This document shows, in pieces, positions 1-10,747 of a stretch of 64,000 nucleotides of DNA. The notes below the pieces were generated by a model. That model worked only from the letters and a program-made list of their open reading frames with translations. It was not told the DNA's origin and ran no database searches. Location of the stretch: contig CM055614.1 in NCBI GenBank assembly GCA_029379385.1, positions 992,001-1,056,000 of the forward strand. The letters run 5' to 3'. The translations under genes were made by a program, and so were the position numbers. How positions within the stretch are numbered: position 1 is the stretch's first letter; each line of letters starts with the position of its first letter. The stretch comes from Quillaja saponaria. Taxonomy: Eukaryota; Streptophyta; Magnoliopsida; Fabales; Quillajaceae.

Positions 1-2126
1 TCTGGCTAAACAGACTGAATTCGGTGATATTGTGGATTGTATTGATATCCATAAACAACTTGCTTTTGACCATCCCTTACTAAAGAATCATGAAATTCAG
101 GTTAGAGACTTCTATATTTTTGTTTAATTTGTCATACATTTAGATGGTGTACTCCGATTCTATACATAGAATGCTCTCAGATTATGTTATTGTGAAATGT
201 GATATGATGTTTCTGTCTTTCTTAATTACTTCAGATGATGCCCGAGACAATTCCAAGAGGGGTAGCAAATGAAGCTCCAACATATACATCTCAGAAGTTT
301 ATGCCTAAAGATATATGGTGCCCAGAAGGATCAGTGCCCATCAAAAGGGCCACAAAGGAGGATCTAATAATGGCAAAACATCTAAAATTTCTAGGTTCAA
401 ATTATTCTGCCAGCACTAATTGGCATGACTCCTCATTTGACTTACGAGGCTATCATGTAAGTTAACTTAGATTATTGAGTTCTGCAAACAAGGACAAGTT
501 AAAAACAATTCAGACGTATTTGTGATGTGCTCTGCTGATCAGCTGATCATTGTTTTTCTTTTATTTTGCTTCTTTCGTTCAATATATAGTATGCACTTGT
601 TGAAGTAAGAACCCCAACATATAAACCACTGTATGGAGCTAGAGGCCGCATTAATTTATGGAATCCCAGTGTTACTGCTACTCAGTTTAGCACTGCTAGC
701 ATTACTATATTACATGGTGATCCTGCAGAGAAATTAAACGGTATACAGGCTGGGTGGGGGGTAAGTAACAGCTATAAAGCTATTCTGTTTTTATTTTGTA
801 TTCTCCTTTCTAGTTTTGCATAATACTAAAATTTTCAAACAGGTTTTGTACATTTTTTGTGAGAATTGTTTCCCCTCTTTACAATCGATCTGCGTACAGG
901 CACTTTCTTTAGTGTTACAATTTGCCTTACATGCCACTGGAATTCAAGTTAAAATATGTCCTATGCAACTATGTCTTAGAATTCATGAAGACTCCGTTAT
1001 TCATCATAAATTTTGAAAGGCTACACTTTTTGTTCAACACATTTGGGTAACATAACTCAAACTCAACTTAGCTAAGTTTTAGCTATTTGGATGTAACATA
1101 TAAAAACTAATTTATGTATTCATGCTCTTTTGTTTAATATAAATAGAAACAATGTTGCTTATTGAAAATATTTCAGTTTTTGCTCTTTGTGGATATCTTT
1201 TTATCCTAAAATAAGATTATAGTGCCATGACTGAATTTTCTTTATCTTCTTTTCTGATGAGATGTGTTTCATGTTATTGACATTCACTACTTCTTGTTTT
1301 TATTGTATTTCTATGGCATCCTACAGGTCAATTCACTTCTATATCCAAATGACAGCAGACTGTATATTTTCTGGACTGTAAGTTTCAAACTTCATAATTG
1401 TTGCTTCAGAGTTTCACAACTACCACAATTTCGTTGAATTTTCTTTATTTTTTCCTTGTTCTATGACATGTCTGTTATGTCCTTAAAACACCACAGGTTG
1501 ATGGCTATAAACATGGTTGCTACAATCTTCTTTGTCCAGGATTTGTACAGGTTAGCACTAAGATAATCCTCGGTAGCATCATAAAACCAGATTCTATCTA
1601 CAACGGTCCTCAATATGACATGCTACTCAGTTTTCACCAGGTGAATCACTATTCATTCTTCTCCAGAACAAATCTAATCTACTTCATCACACCGCAGGCA
1701 GAAGAATGTTTTCTGAAATCACCAAAATGATTTTCTTGGCAGGATCCAAGTCAAGGTGATTGGTGGTTCATGTTTCAAGATGAATATGTTGGGTATTGGC
1801 CAGGTAAGCTTTTACCTAGTTTGGCTCGGGGTTCCGATTATGCATCATGGGGAGGAGAAGTTTACAGCCCCATAGCAGAGCCTAGCCCCACAATGGGAAG
1901 TGGGCATTTTCCAGAAGAAGGTTATGGAAAGTGTGCCTATATCAATCAAATTCAATTATTCGGAAAGGATCATACATTTTTCAATCCAAATCCAGCTGAG
2001 GAGTATCTGTATATTAAAGTTGACAAGTCATACTGTTACAATGCAAAACATGATGAAAATGCTGCCTGGGGACGTCATGTTTTTTTCGGTGGACCTGGCA
2101 AATGTACATTTAAGGTGTACTCTTAA
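1..2126 (+). CDS. Neprosin-domain (DUF239) protein, 5' end missing
   Basis: The gene enters from the left edge. Exons read as 1-100, 235-456, 590-760, 1327-1377, 1497-1640 and 1743-2126, all joined in frame by GT-AG introns and ending in TAA. The first part is the neprosin activation-peptide type (FGDIVDCIDIHKQ, then FDHPLLKNH), followed by the neprosin domain (YGARGRINLWNP, VDGYKHGCYNLLCPGF, WWFMFQDEYVGYWP, and a C-terminal GKCTFKVYS). Family knowledge: neprosins are secreted plant glutamic peptidases specific for proline sites, best known from Nepenthes, but most plant members have no tested function. The Glu in the DEYVGYWP segment sits where the family has a catalytic Glu; I cannot confirm the second one by eye. 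The signal peptide would lie upstream of the window. An AATAAA at about 2158 is a plausible polyadenylation signal. Confidence 0.9.
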
Positions 2127-2429
2127 GGTTTTATGCCTCTATGTTTCTATGATATTTAATAAAAAGGACCACCACCTTTATTAATGAGTTTTCTTTTTTA
2201 ATAAAAAAATATGTGGTTTTTAAAATAAAAAAAATATAAAAGAAATTAAACAGAGACAAAGGACAGCGAAATAAGAAATACAATCGGACGAGGAGAGCTA
2301 AGGCACCACCATTCCCGCCAAACATAATATAGCCCTAAACATTTCTCCTTAAACCGCTGTCTTGTTCACAAGCCGAAGTGTCCGATAGCGAGGGCCATAA
2401 ACCCTAGCCATCACAAGTACCGTTTAGCA
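2127..2429. other. Short intergenic spacer and GMP synthase 5' leader
   Basis: The spacer between the neprosin stop and the GMP synthase start is about 300 bases. It holds the AATAAA near 2158, an A/T-rich stretch to about 2250, and the GMP synthase leader. No other gene is seen. Confidence 0.6.
2399..2406 (+). promoter_or_regulatory. Telo-box in the GMP synthase 5' leader
   Basis: AAACCCTA lies about 24 bases before the GMP synthase ATG, and a second CCCTAAAC-type match is at about 2333. Telo-boxes are common in 5' regions of plant genes for translation and growth-linked metabolism. The match is seen; the function is inferred. Confidence 0.45.
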
Positions 2430-5400
2430 ATGGATGCCAAAGCCATGAAATCAGACCTGGTTCTGATCTTAGACTATGGCTCTCAGTATACCCACCTCAT
2501 CACTCGCCGAATCAGGAGCCTCTCTGTTTTCTCTCTCTGCATCTCCGGCACTTCGCCTCTGAAATCAATAACCGAACTCAACCCAAGTGTTGTCATCCTA
2601 TCTGGTGGGCCCCACTCGGTTCACACCCCTGAATCCCCCAGTTTTCCGGCCGGATTCGTGGAATGGGCTGACTCCAACGGTGTATTCGTGCTGGGCATTT
2701 GCTATGGGCTTCAGTTGATAGTGCAGAGGCTTGGCGGTGAAGTGAAGATCGGAGAAAAGCAAGAGTATGGAAGGATGGAGATTGAGGTGGAGAAGGCTTG
2801 TGGATTCTTTGGGTCGAAGAAGGTTGGGCATAAACAGGTTGTTTGGATGAGCCATGGTGACGAGGTGGCGATGTTGCCTGATGGATTCCAGGTGGTGGCA
2901 CGGAGCCAGCAGGGGTTGGTTGCGGCTGTGGAGAACCCTTTAAGGAAGTTTTACGGGCTCCAGTATCACCCGGAGGTAATTGGGTGTACTCTGGTTTTCT
3001 TGCCATTTTGTCCTTCCAGTGCTTCCACTGTTCTTTGTTGTGTCAGTAATTGAGGAGGGGTTTACTGGTTTATATTGATTTCACGCCTGCCTTCGTGTAT
3101 TTTGCAGTAGATGTTTTTTATATAATCAAATTTGAGTTCCTTAACTCAATTTATACTTTTTATGTTGAATTTATCTATGCTGTTTCATTAAACTGAGAGA
3201 AGTTTTCAATATGTTACAAGGTCTTGACGGATTTTAATGTGAGGCTTGAATTGTATAACTCTATGTATGAAAAATATTATTGCTAACAATAGAACTTAAA
3301 TATTAACATTAGTGATCATTTTAGTTTATTGTAATCCTTTGATGGTGATGTCATTGATATGGATATGATCATACAAGTAGGCATAGAACTCGTTTAGATT
3401 ATTGGAATTAATAAGAAAAAGAAAGTTGTAGTTGAACTTGAGAGTAATGAGAGTATAATAAGGATTACATTAATTCTCACATATTATTTGGAACCAAGGA
3501 AACAAAGTTTGTGACATTTGAGTTGTCTAGCCAAACAGGGATAAGTGGGTATAGTACGATTTTGTATTGATCTACCATGCTTGGGAATCATAGTTTAGTA
3601 CTTGATTAGTCATCTTTATAGGGATAAGTGGTATAGTACGAGTATTGATCTACTATGCTTGAGAATCATAGTTTAGTACTTGATTAGTCACCTTTAAGTG
3701 TCTGCAATTAATCCTTAAACATTGATAAAAACAGGCATAATCAACAAAGATGATCCCTTGCTTTTAAGTAGTCCCCCATCCTAAATGGCATTGTGTTTGG
3801 TGTTTCTTTGTGGAAAAACTCTTGTTTTTTTATTTTTTATTTATTCCATGCAATCATAGTGTAAGATTTATTTAGTTTCTTGTAGGTAACACATACACCT
3901 GAAGGAATGGAAACACTGCGATACTTTCTCTTTGATGTTTGCGGGCTAACAGCAGGTTGGAAGATGGAAAACGTGTTGGATGAAGAAATAAAAGTGATCA
4001 GAGGCTCTGTGGGACTTGATGAACATGTCATATGTGCATTATCAGGGGGTGTGGATTCTACTGTTGCTGCTACTCTTGTTCATAAAGCAATTGGAGATAG
4101 GCTTCACTGTGTATTTGTTGACAATGGACTACTTAGGTGAGAATGCTAGTTTTTTCAAAAGTCAACGGGAAAAGGGGAAATTTTATCTTTTATCTTTGCT
4201 TCATGAATTTTTATGATTTCATTGTAAAGAATGCTAGTTTGTCAATTACTTTTGTGTGATGTGTCATATGCTATCTCCTGGAACTTCCCTGACGAGATTT
4301 TTAGCTTTCGTTACATGTAGGTATAAGGAGAGAGAACGTGTGATAGAGACCTTTGAAAGAGATCTTCATTTACCTGTTACTTGTATTGATGCGGTAGACC
4401 AATTTATTAGTAAGCTTAAAGGTGTCACAGATCCTGAGATTAAAAGAAAAATTATTGGGAAAGAGTTTATCTGCGTCTTTGATGCCTTTGCTCAAGATAT
4501 TGAGCATAAATTAGGCACAAAACCAGCATACTTGGTTCAAGGGACCTTGTATCCGGATGTGATTGAATCTTGCCCACCACCTGGAAGTGGGAGAACCCAC
4601 TCTCACACAATCAAGAGCCATCATAATGTTGGAGGGCTTCCCAAGGACATGAAATTGAAACTCATCGAACCGCTTAAATTGCTATTCAAGGACGAGGTTT
4701 TCATTTAAAACTATTTACTTCTTTACGCTACTATTAAAAAATGAGGCATTTTTTCCCCTTTAATGCATTGATTTCTTCTGCAAAGGTTCGTCAACTAGGG
4801 AGGATCTTAAATGTTCCTGAGGCTTTTCTAAAGCGCCATCCATTCCCTGGGCCTGGCCTTGCGGTTCGAGTTCTAGGTGATGTCACTCAAGGCAATTCCT
4901 TAGATGTTCTTCGTCAGGTATATAGTGATTTTGTGTGGAGTAGGTGTCATTACCATTGTGGTTCTCCTTTTACATTTACTAATAACGAAGATTATTCCTT
5001 CAGGCTGATGAGATTTTCATTCAGTCAATCAAGGATGCTGGGCTTTATGATTTAATATGGCAAGCTTTCGTAGTGTTCTTGCCAGTAAGAACTGTTGGAG
5101 TTCAGGGTGATCAGAGAACTCATTCTCATGTGGTTGCTCTCAGAGCCGTCACAAGTGAAGATGGAATGACAGCAGACTGGTAAGCTCTCAGTTGTAGTAA
5201 ATATCTCATGCTGCTAGATGCTTTTACTTTCATTTCCACAATCTCAATGGTCTAGATGCTGATTCTAGAGCAAATAAATTCTGAACATAAAAGATGGGTT
5301 ATAACTTATTCTTTTTATGTCCCCAAAAAAAACAAAAAAAAACTTCCAGGTACTACTTTGATCATAAGTTCCTTATTGATGTTTCGCAAAAGATCTGCAA

Positions 5401-5473
5401 CAATGTTCGTGGTGTAAACCGTGTGGTTCAAGACATTACATCAAAGCCTCCATCAACAATTGAGTGGGAATAG
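2430..5473 (+). CDS. GMP synthase (glutamine-hydrolysing)
   Basis: This enzyme converts XMP, ATP and glutamine to GMP, the last step of guanine nucleotide synthesis (GuaA family). Six exons (2430-2975, 3886-4136, 4321-4696, 4786-4917, 5004-5179, 5350-5473) give an intact 534-residue protein. The N-terminal class I amidotransferase domain has GGPHSVH, the nucleophile Cys91 in LGICYGLQ, and the YHPE His-Glu pair at the end of exon 1. The ATP-pyrophosphatase domain has the P-loop SGGVDST (residues 235-241), [10 protein letters not shown] and SHHNVGGLP. The C-terminal dimerisation domain has [14 protein letters not shown] and ends in the usual TIEWE. The start is the first ATG after the telo-box leader and agrees with the family length. 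No transit peptide is evident, so a cytosolic enzyme is likely. Intron 1 (about 0.9 kb) contains a tandem duplication. Confidence 0.97.
3538..3697 (+). repeat. 83-bp tandem duplication in GMP synthase intron 1
   Basis: Two copies lie head to tail, at about 3538-3620 and 3621-3697. Each begins GGGATAAGTG and contains ATCATAGTTTAGTACTTGAT. The second copy has small deletions. The duplication lies wholly inside the intron. Confidence 0.85.
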
Positions 5474-6132
5474 TGCTATATTAGATGGTTTCAAATTACA
5501 GGGAAAGTTGTAATGTTCTCTATGGTTGTATAGAGGTGTATGTCAAGATTGATATGACCTATTCTTCCCCTCCCTGTGCCTAGTGTTGGAATGAATGGAA
5601 GTGATATAGACGATAACTCAGTATTTGACAGTGTTCCACAATTTTTGTTCTAGATCCAGTTGACTACTTGACTGTATTTACATGACTTTTGAGTTTTCTT
5701 GGTTTAGCTTGCAATGTGGGGAACTGGATGTGTTGGTATCAGTAAGTATTACTGTAAGATGTGTTCTGTCTCCTCGTGGAGGGTATTGGGGTGTTTTTGT
5801 ACACGCTGTATGACTGTCTGAAAATTGACGTTTCTTTGGCAAGGACGACCATTATGATTTTTGCTCGAACCAGGACAACTGAGGTTGGGGAGACCCCTGC
5901 AGAAAACAAGTTGAATATTGTAGGATAATTATCACAGCTCTCATTCTTGGAATTTGTTAGTTTGAATCGGTGATTTCAATTTTCTTTTCCAGATAATGGG
6001 ATGTTTGATAGAGCAGATATTTTCATTATTCGTAATTTCATACTGAAATAAGGAATTTCTCTGAATTTTCATTAAAATGATTTAAAATACTACACTTTAT
6101 TTTTTAAATTAAATTGTTTTCCTACTTTTAGG
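5474..6132. other. GMP synthase 3' UTR and spacer
   Basis: This is a non-coding stretch after the GMP synthase stop, running to the left target-site copy of the hAT-like element. I see no open gene, RNA gene or repeat in it. Confidence 0.5.
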
Positions 6133-6694
6133 TAGGGCTGTGCAAGGAACTCGAAAAAATCGAATACTCGAACCGAATCGGTAATTTGGTTCGGTTAAAT
6201 TCGGGTATTTTTCTTATTTGATTCGGTTCGGGTAGTAAAATTTAATACCTGTTATTTTTTGTTCGGTTACGGGTAGTGGAATATAATGCAAACGGGTACC
6301 CGTGGTTACCCGAAAATCAAAATATATAATTTTTTTTGTTATTTTTAATGTATTGTTGTATTAATTTATAATTTTATATTTTTATTTGTGTTGAATATGT
6401 TAATATATTATGTTTTTTGTATTTTTCTTTTATAATAACTAATGAATTTAAAAAGTATGAGGTTCAAAAACAAAAAATATATAAATTTTAAATTAATTTT
6501 AGTAAAATATTGATAAATTTCGGGTAACCGAATACCCGAACCGAACTAGTTATATTTTTTCGATTCGGGTAAATTCGGGTAATAACTATTTTCGGTTCGG
6601 TTCGGTTTGGTTCATAAATTTTATTACCCGAAAATTTCGGTTCGGTTCAAAAATTTATCATTACCCGGACCGAACCGACCCGTGCACACCCCTA
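6133..6694. mobile_element. Non-autonomous hAT-type element
   Basis: This 562-bp A/T-rich element has imperfect terminal inverted repeats: TAGGGCTGTGCA at the left and the complement of TAGGGGTGTGCACGGGTCGG at the right. It is flanked by near-identical 8-bp target-site copies, CTTTTAGG (6125-6132) and CTTCTAGG (6695-6702). Subterminal regions are crowded with short TTCGGTTCGG / CCGAACCGAA and GGGTA / TACCC motifs in both orientations, so the ends can fold on each other. There is no transposase reading frame. TAGGG ends with 8-bp duplications are typical of the hAT superfamily. One mismatch between the target-site copies suggests an insertion that is not recent. Confidence 0.85.
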
Positions 6695-6947
6695 CTTCTA
6701 GGTGATGTGTGGTTATGTGTTTATTCCTTCTTTTTTTAAATGTTCCCATCGTAGTTGTGGATCATGGGTGAGAAAAATATAATTTTGGTTATTACAACTT
6801 TAGCCTCAGTTTATATTTTTATTTAAAAATAAATAAAATTAGAAACAGAAGTCTACAAGAAAAAAATTATATTACATGACTCAATTCATCTTACTCACTA
6901 ATACTATTACTAGGGGAGGTGGATATTACATCATTAAGGAAAATAAT

Positions 6948-7049
6948 GATATGCAGAATTAAACAGACAATCAACCTGCAAGAATATGCTCATTCTCTGA
7001 TATGCAGAATTAAACAGACAATCAACCTGCAAGAATATGCTCATTCTCC
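6948..7049 (+). repeat. Perfect 51-bp tandem duplication
   Basis: Two adjacent copies (6948-6998 and 6999-7049), each starting GATATGCAGAATTAAACAG and ending near GCTCATTCTC, appear identical over about 50 bases. The copies lie just downstream of the bHLH pseudogene and have no recognisable coding role. Identity suggests a recent slippage or unequal-exchange event. Confidence 0.9.
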
Positions 7050-7124
7050 TAGAATTTGTATTAAGGAACTGGCAGATGCTATAACTCTTAAAACATTTTT
7101 TTAGCTGTTAGCTGAAAGCAAGAT

Positions 7125-10100
7125 TCATTGCTTCCAAGCAGCTCTTATCTTTATTGCTGATGGAACAGTAGATCCTTTGATCTGCAATTCAGAACATACA
7201 GAAATTATTATAAAACCTGAATACTAGTCCTTATGTCATAGTTGTTATCCGAAAGTAAGCTTCTGGAAATGATCATGTTAAATAAATGGGTAACATCACA
7301 ATTCACAATTAATCTTATAGTGTCTGAGTTCATACCTTAAATTTAATGGTCTGATAAAGAATCCCATCAACTGTGGATGACTGAAAAGAATGACAATCTA
7401 AATGGAGACTGCTTAATGCTTCCATAATCTCTAGCAGCACTCCTTCTCTCCAAGGACACACCAATTCAACCTGAACTTCATTGTCATCCATGCTGATAGT
7501 AACATTATTCATATAACCATCCTTCGTTACAGCATAGTCAATCTATGGCCCTGTTTCATCTTCCTCTTGTTTGTCAATAACTGTTTGGCATTAATACTAG
7601 CTGTGTTGCTACAATAGTTATCAGAAGTCTTCTCTACTGTATCTTGAGGTGTTCGTTTTGTTCTAGTCTCTAAATCTATTAGCTGCATTCGAGTTTCCAA
7701 TTCTTTTACCCTTTTCTCGAGCTCTTTCAGATATTCTATCAAGTCACCTAGAATTGATACCTTGTCCTCCGGCATAGGTGATACTTCTAGTTAATTTGAG
7801 CAATAGGCAATAATGAGAAGAAGTCTCAGAAAATAGTGTCAATTACCTTACTAATTGAAGGGACTATAGAGCTGAGAAATGAAATTTTTTTACTTACTTT
7901 TTCCCTTCTTTCTGACAACACATGTTTCATGCCAGTTTCATCAGATTCTCGTGTCATTCCATTTTTACAGTCGTTTTCTTCTTGAGCCTCAAACAAGCCA
8001 CCTCTATGCATTTGAGGAACTTGAAACAAAACCTTCTTCAATACTTTTTGTGAGGCTCCTTCTTTTGGGTTTTTACAACTCAGTAATCCTCCTTTCTTCT
8101 AAATGATAAAGCTGGATTCCAGATTATAATTCTGAAAATGTGGGCCCAAAATTAAGTGATGGGAGCTCTTTGAATGATAGACAGAGCACTCTGATTGTGC
8201 AAATCATCACTATGACTATCCAATGATGTCTGTTTTGTGTGGTTGCACTCTTGAAGGTCTAGCAGGCAATCAGCGTTTTTACCTTTTAGAACGAAGGAGA
8301 ATTTTTCAGGATAACCATAAGTTTGAGATATACACTAGAGTTGATGGAATTATGGATGAGAAGCACCTCCATTCATCATCCATAATTTTCCAGCTTTGGA
8401 CTTGAGAAGCACCTCCATTCATCATTTCATCCATGTATGAGTCTTCTTCTGGTTGATTGGCTTCATATCCTACTTCAGGAGTTATAGTAGTCTCAGACAC
8501 ATCCTGTTCAAATGCTCCAAATGCAAGATCTTTCTCATTTCCTGTGTCCATTTCAACTCCAGACATCTTGAGAATTTTGGGGTTCAAAGCATCCAAGAAA
8601 AAGGTTTTAATACGTTGAATGAGATTGACATCTTCCAGAACCTTCAGAAAACAAATTAAATTTTGTGCATCATGATTTATGTTAGATAGAAAATGTTTGA
8701 AAAAAAGATATCCTAAGAAATTATATCAAGGGCAAAACTTACCAGATCAGTCACTCCAAGTTCAATCACACCTCCCAAAAATGGAAAGCATACCACTGTC
8801 TGGAAGTTGGAAGATGAGAAAATAAGATTTTGTTTATAATGAGCTTACATGGAACAAGCTATCAGAGTATATTTATAGTTGTGAATGACTAAGTTAAACT
8901 TGTAGATGATGAGAGAAATCAATATTAGGTAGTACCTCCATGGATGCACTCAGAGGAGATGTTTGTTGCCGAGCCCGGTTATGAAACACAAACCAAACAG
9001 AGAAAGCATGTTTCAGCTTGTTATGTCATTTTGAGCATGTTGGCGTACATCAAATACATGACATTTTAGTCAGACTCAGAAGATTGTTTTTCAAAAAAGA
9101 AATTTCAATTGCAACCTACCTTTGATAGCAAGGAGTGACAAAAAACTTAGGTATCAGCAACATGGGCATTAGAGAGCCAAATAGGTCGATCACTTGCTAA
9201 AGTTCTTCCTGGCAACCTAGGAAAATTTAAGCCAGAGTCAAGGACAGTAAAGACTAAGGAACGTAAAATACTTCAGATGATGGAAGATAAAATAATTATT
9301 GAAAAAAAAAAAAAAAAAAACCCTTGTCATCTGGTAGCAGTTTTTATGGCACATCTAAATAGAAAAACAATTCATTCTGAAATCTCATTTGAGTAATAAT
9401 GCAGTAATGCTGCCCTTATTTTCATGAGTGAGTGGAGTGCTATAATTGGCCAGTGCTGCACAGCAGAAATGCTTGAAGCTGCTGGTTTGACAGATTATAT
9501 GAAACTTGAGTTTGGAAAAATAACCCTTGGCCGATGTTGAATACAAATGACATGCAAACCAAGTAATACCATTCTGTATCTGTGAGATCTTCAGGGGATA
9601 ATGCTGCTGAAGGCCTTCTAGCATGTGGATTGGCTTTACCTGCCAGGAGGGACTCTTACAGTTCTCTCAGCTTCTCACTCCTTTGTAAACCTATTTGGTC
9701 AGCATTAAGTTCTACCTCTTGAACTGTTTTCGTGGTCTTAATGTCTCCATTGTAATATCCATGACTCTACTTTAAGAACCTGTATGACTCAAAACAAGAA
9801 GAATATTTCTAAACTGTGGGGATGAATTCCAGTTCAAGATATAGTAATTGCTTCTTTAAGGAAGAGGATATGAGGAATCCGCCGTTTGAAGAATGTTAGA
9901 GGAGGACAAGCTAGAGATGAGTCCCGTGAAGCTGGATTTCAATCTTACTTTACTAACAGAAAGTTCGAGTCTTGCCATTGGAATATACCCACATGACAAA
10001 TAACACATAATTGAAGCAAATTAGTCGAAGTTTTAAAATAGAGCTTGTATGAAACTCTTATTAGTTTGGCTGTCTAGCTGAAACGGAGCAGAAGATGGCA

Positions 10101-10189
10101 TAGCTCCAGTGGATGCTTCTTACAGCTAAAGCAAGTTGTTTCTTGAGGTTCTCTGGCACATTCCCCTGGTTTTGGAGCCCAGAAGCCAT
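7125..10189 (-). pseudogene. Decayed bHLH transcription factor gene, GL3/EGL3 (subgroup IIIf) type
   Basis: The order of a GL3/EGL3-type gene can be followed on the minus strand. The start is at 10189 (MASGLQNQGNVPENLKK, then HWSYAIFCSVSARQP). Next come YNGDIKT and QIGLQRSEK near 9750-9660, SPEDLTDTEWYYLVCMSFVF near 9590-9530, LPGRTLASDRPIWLSNAH near 9220, VVCFPFLGGVIELGVTDL near 8800-8745, the NGGASQVQSWKIMDDE exon at 8641-8306, the basic/helix exon near 8041-7840, DKVSILGDLIEYLKELEKRV near 7763, an ACT-like C-terminal part near 7550-7336, and a last fragment KGSTVPSA ending at 7125. Breaks: TAA stops at 9658-9656 and 9149-9147, a shift caused by a copied 23-bp segment near 8360, a shift near 7540, and a shortened basic region (HVLSERREKVSKK). 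Intact relatives act with MYB and WD40 partners in epidermal cell fate and flavonoid control. This copy cannot encode that protein. Confidence 0.92.
8357..8425 (-). repeat. 23-bp direct repeat inside a bHLH pseudo-exon
   Basis: Perfect 23-base copies lie at 8357-8379 and 8403-8425. On the coding strand both read as ATGATGAATGGAGGTGCTTC plus CA-type sequence. The 8403 copy is in its expected place (MMNGGASQ). The 8357 copy replaces the conserved sequence after DDE and shifts the frame ahead of the HNSINSS segment, which is readable one frame over. Confidence 0.8.
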
Positions 10190-10680
10190 AACTTTAACAT
10201 GAAAAAACTTCAAAAAATCCAAATTAAACACCACAACCGAAATCCTTATTCCTTTTGGTTTGTAGTGTACCATCCCAAAGTGTCAATAACAGCAAGTACA
10301 AAGCTCAATTTTCTTGACTCCTGGGATCCCCAATTCCAAAGCTAACTATAGTACGTACGAGTTGGTAATTCACTTCATTTTCCCTTTATAGCATTTTCTT
10401 AAAATTAAGTTTATTTATTATTTTGTTTCTCAATAATTTCATTGTTTTTATTTTAATTTTTAAGAAATTATTATTTTTTCTGAGGTCCTCTAAGATTTAA
10501 TTTTTCTTCATTTAGGTCTTTTTAAATCAAATTCTTACACAATCTAAAATTATTAAATTTAGATAGAACACGATATACTTAGTTAATATGGTTAAGAATG
10601 CATGAAATTTTTTTTATGATATATGAAAATTTTTGTTTTTGAAAAAAAAAAAATATTTGTTTAATTATTGAGTGAATATT

Positions 10681-10747
10681 CATTTTTTTTTTTCATTCAT
10701 TAATATTCATATTTTTTTTTTCATTCATTAATATTTTTTTTTTCATT
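10681..10747 (+). repeat. T-run / CATTCATTAATATT short tandem repeat
   Basis: About two and a half units of a T-run followed by CATTCATTAATATT follow one another in non-coding DNA. This looks like slippage-derived low-complexity sequence. Confidence 0.7.

Noticed and set aside
2593..3006. 137-codon open frame on the minus strand
   Set aside because: It is antisense to GMP synthase exon 1, whose sense frame is plainly real. The antisense protein has no recognisable domain and mirrors the codon bias of the sense gene.
6948..7049. Possible CRISPR-like repeat
   Set aside because: There are only two contiguous units with no spacers, in a plant nuclear genome.
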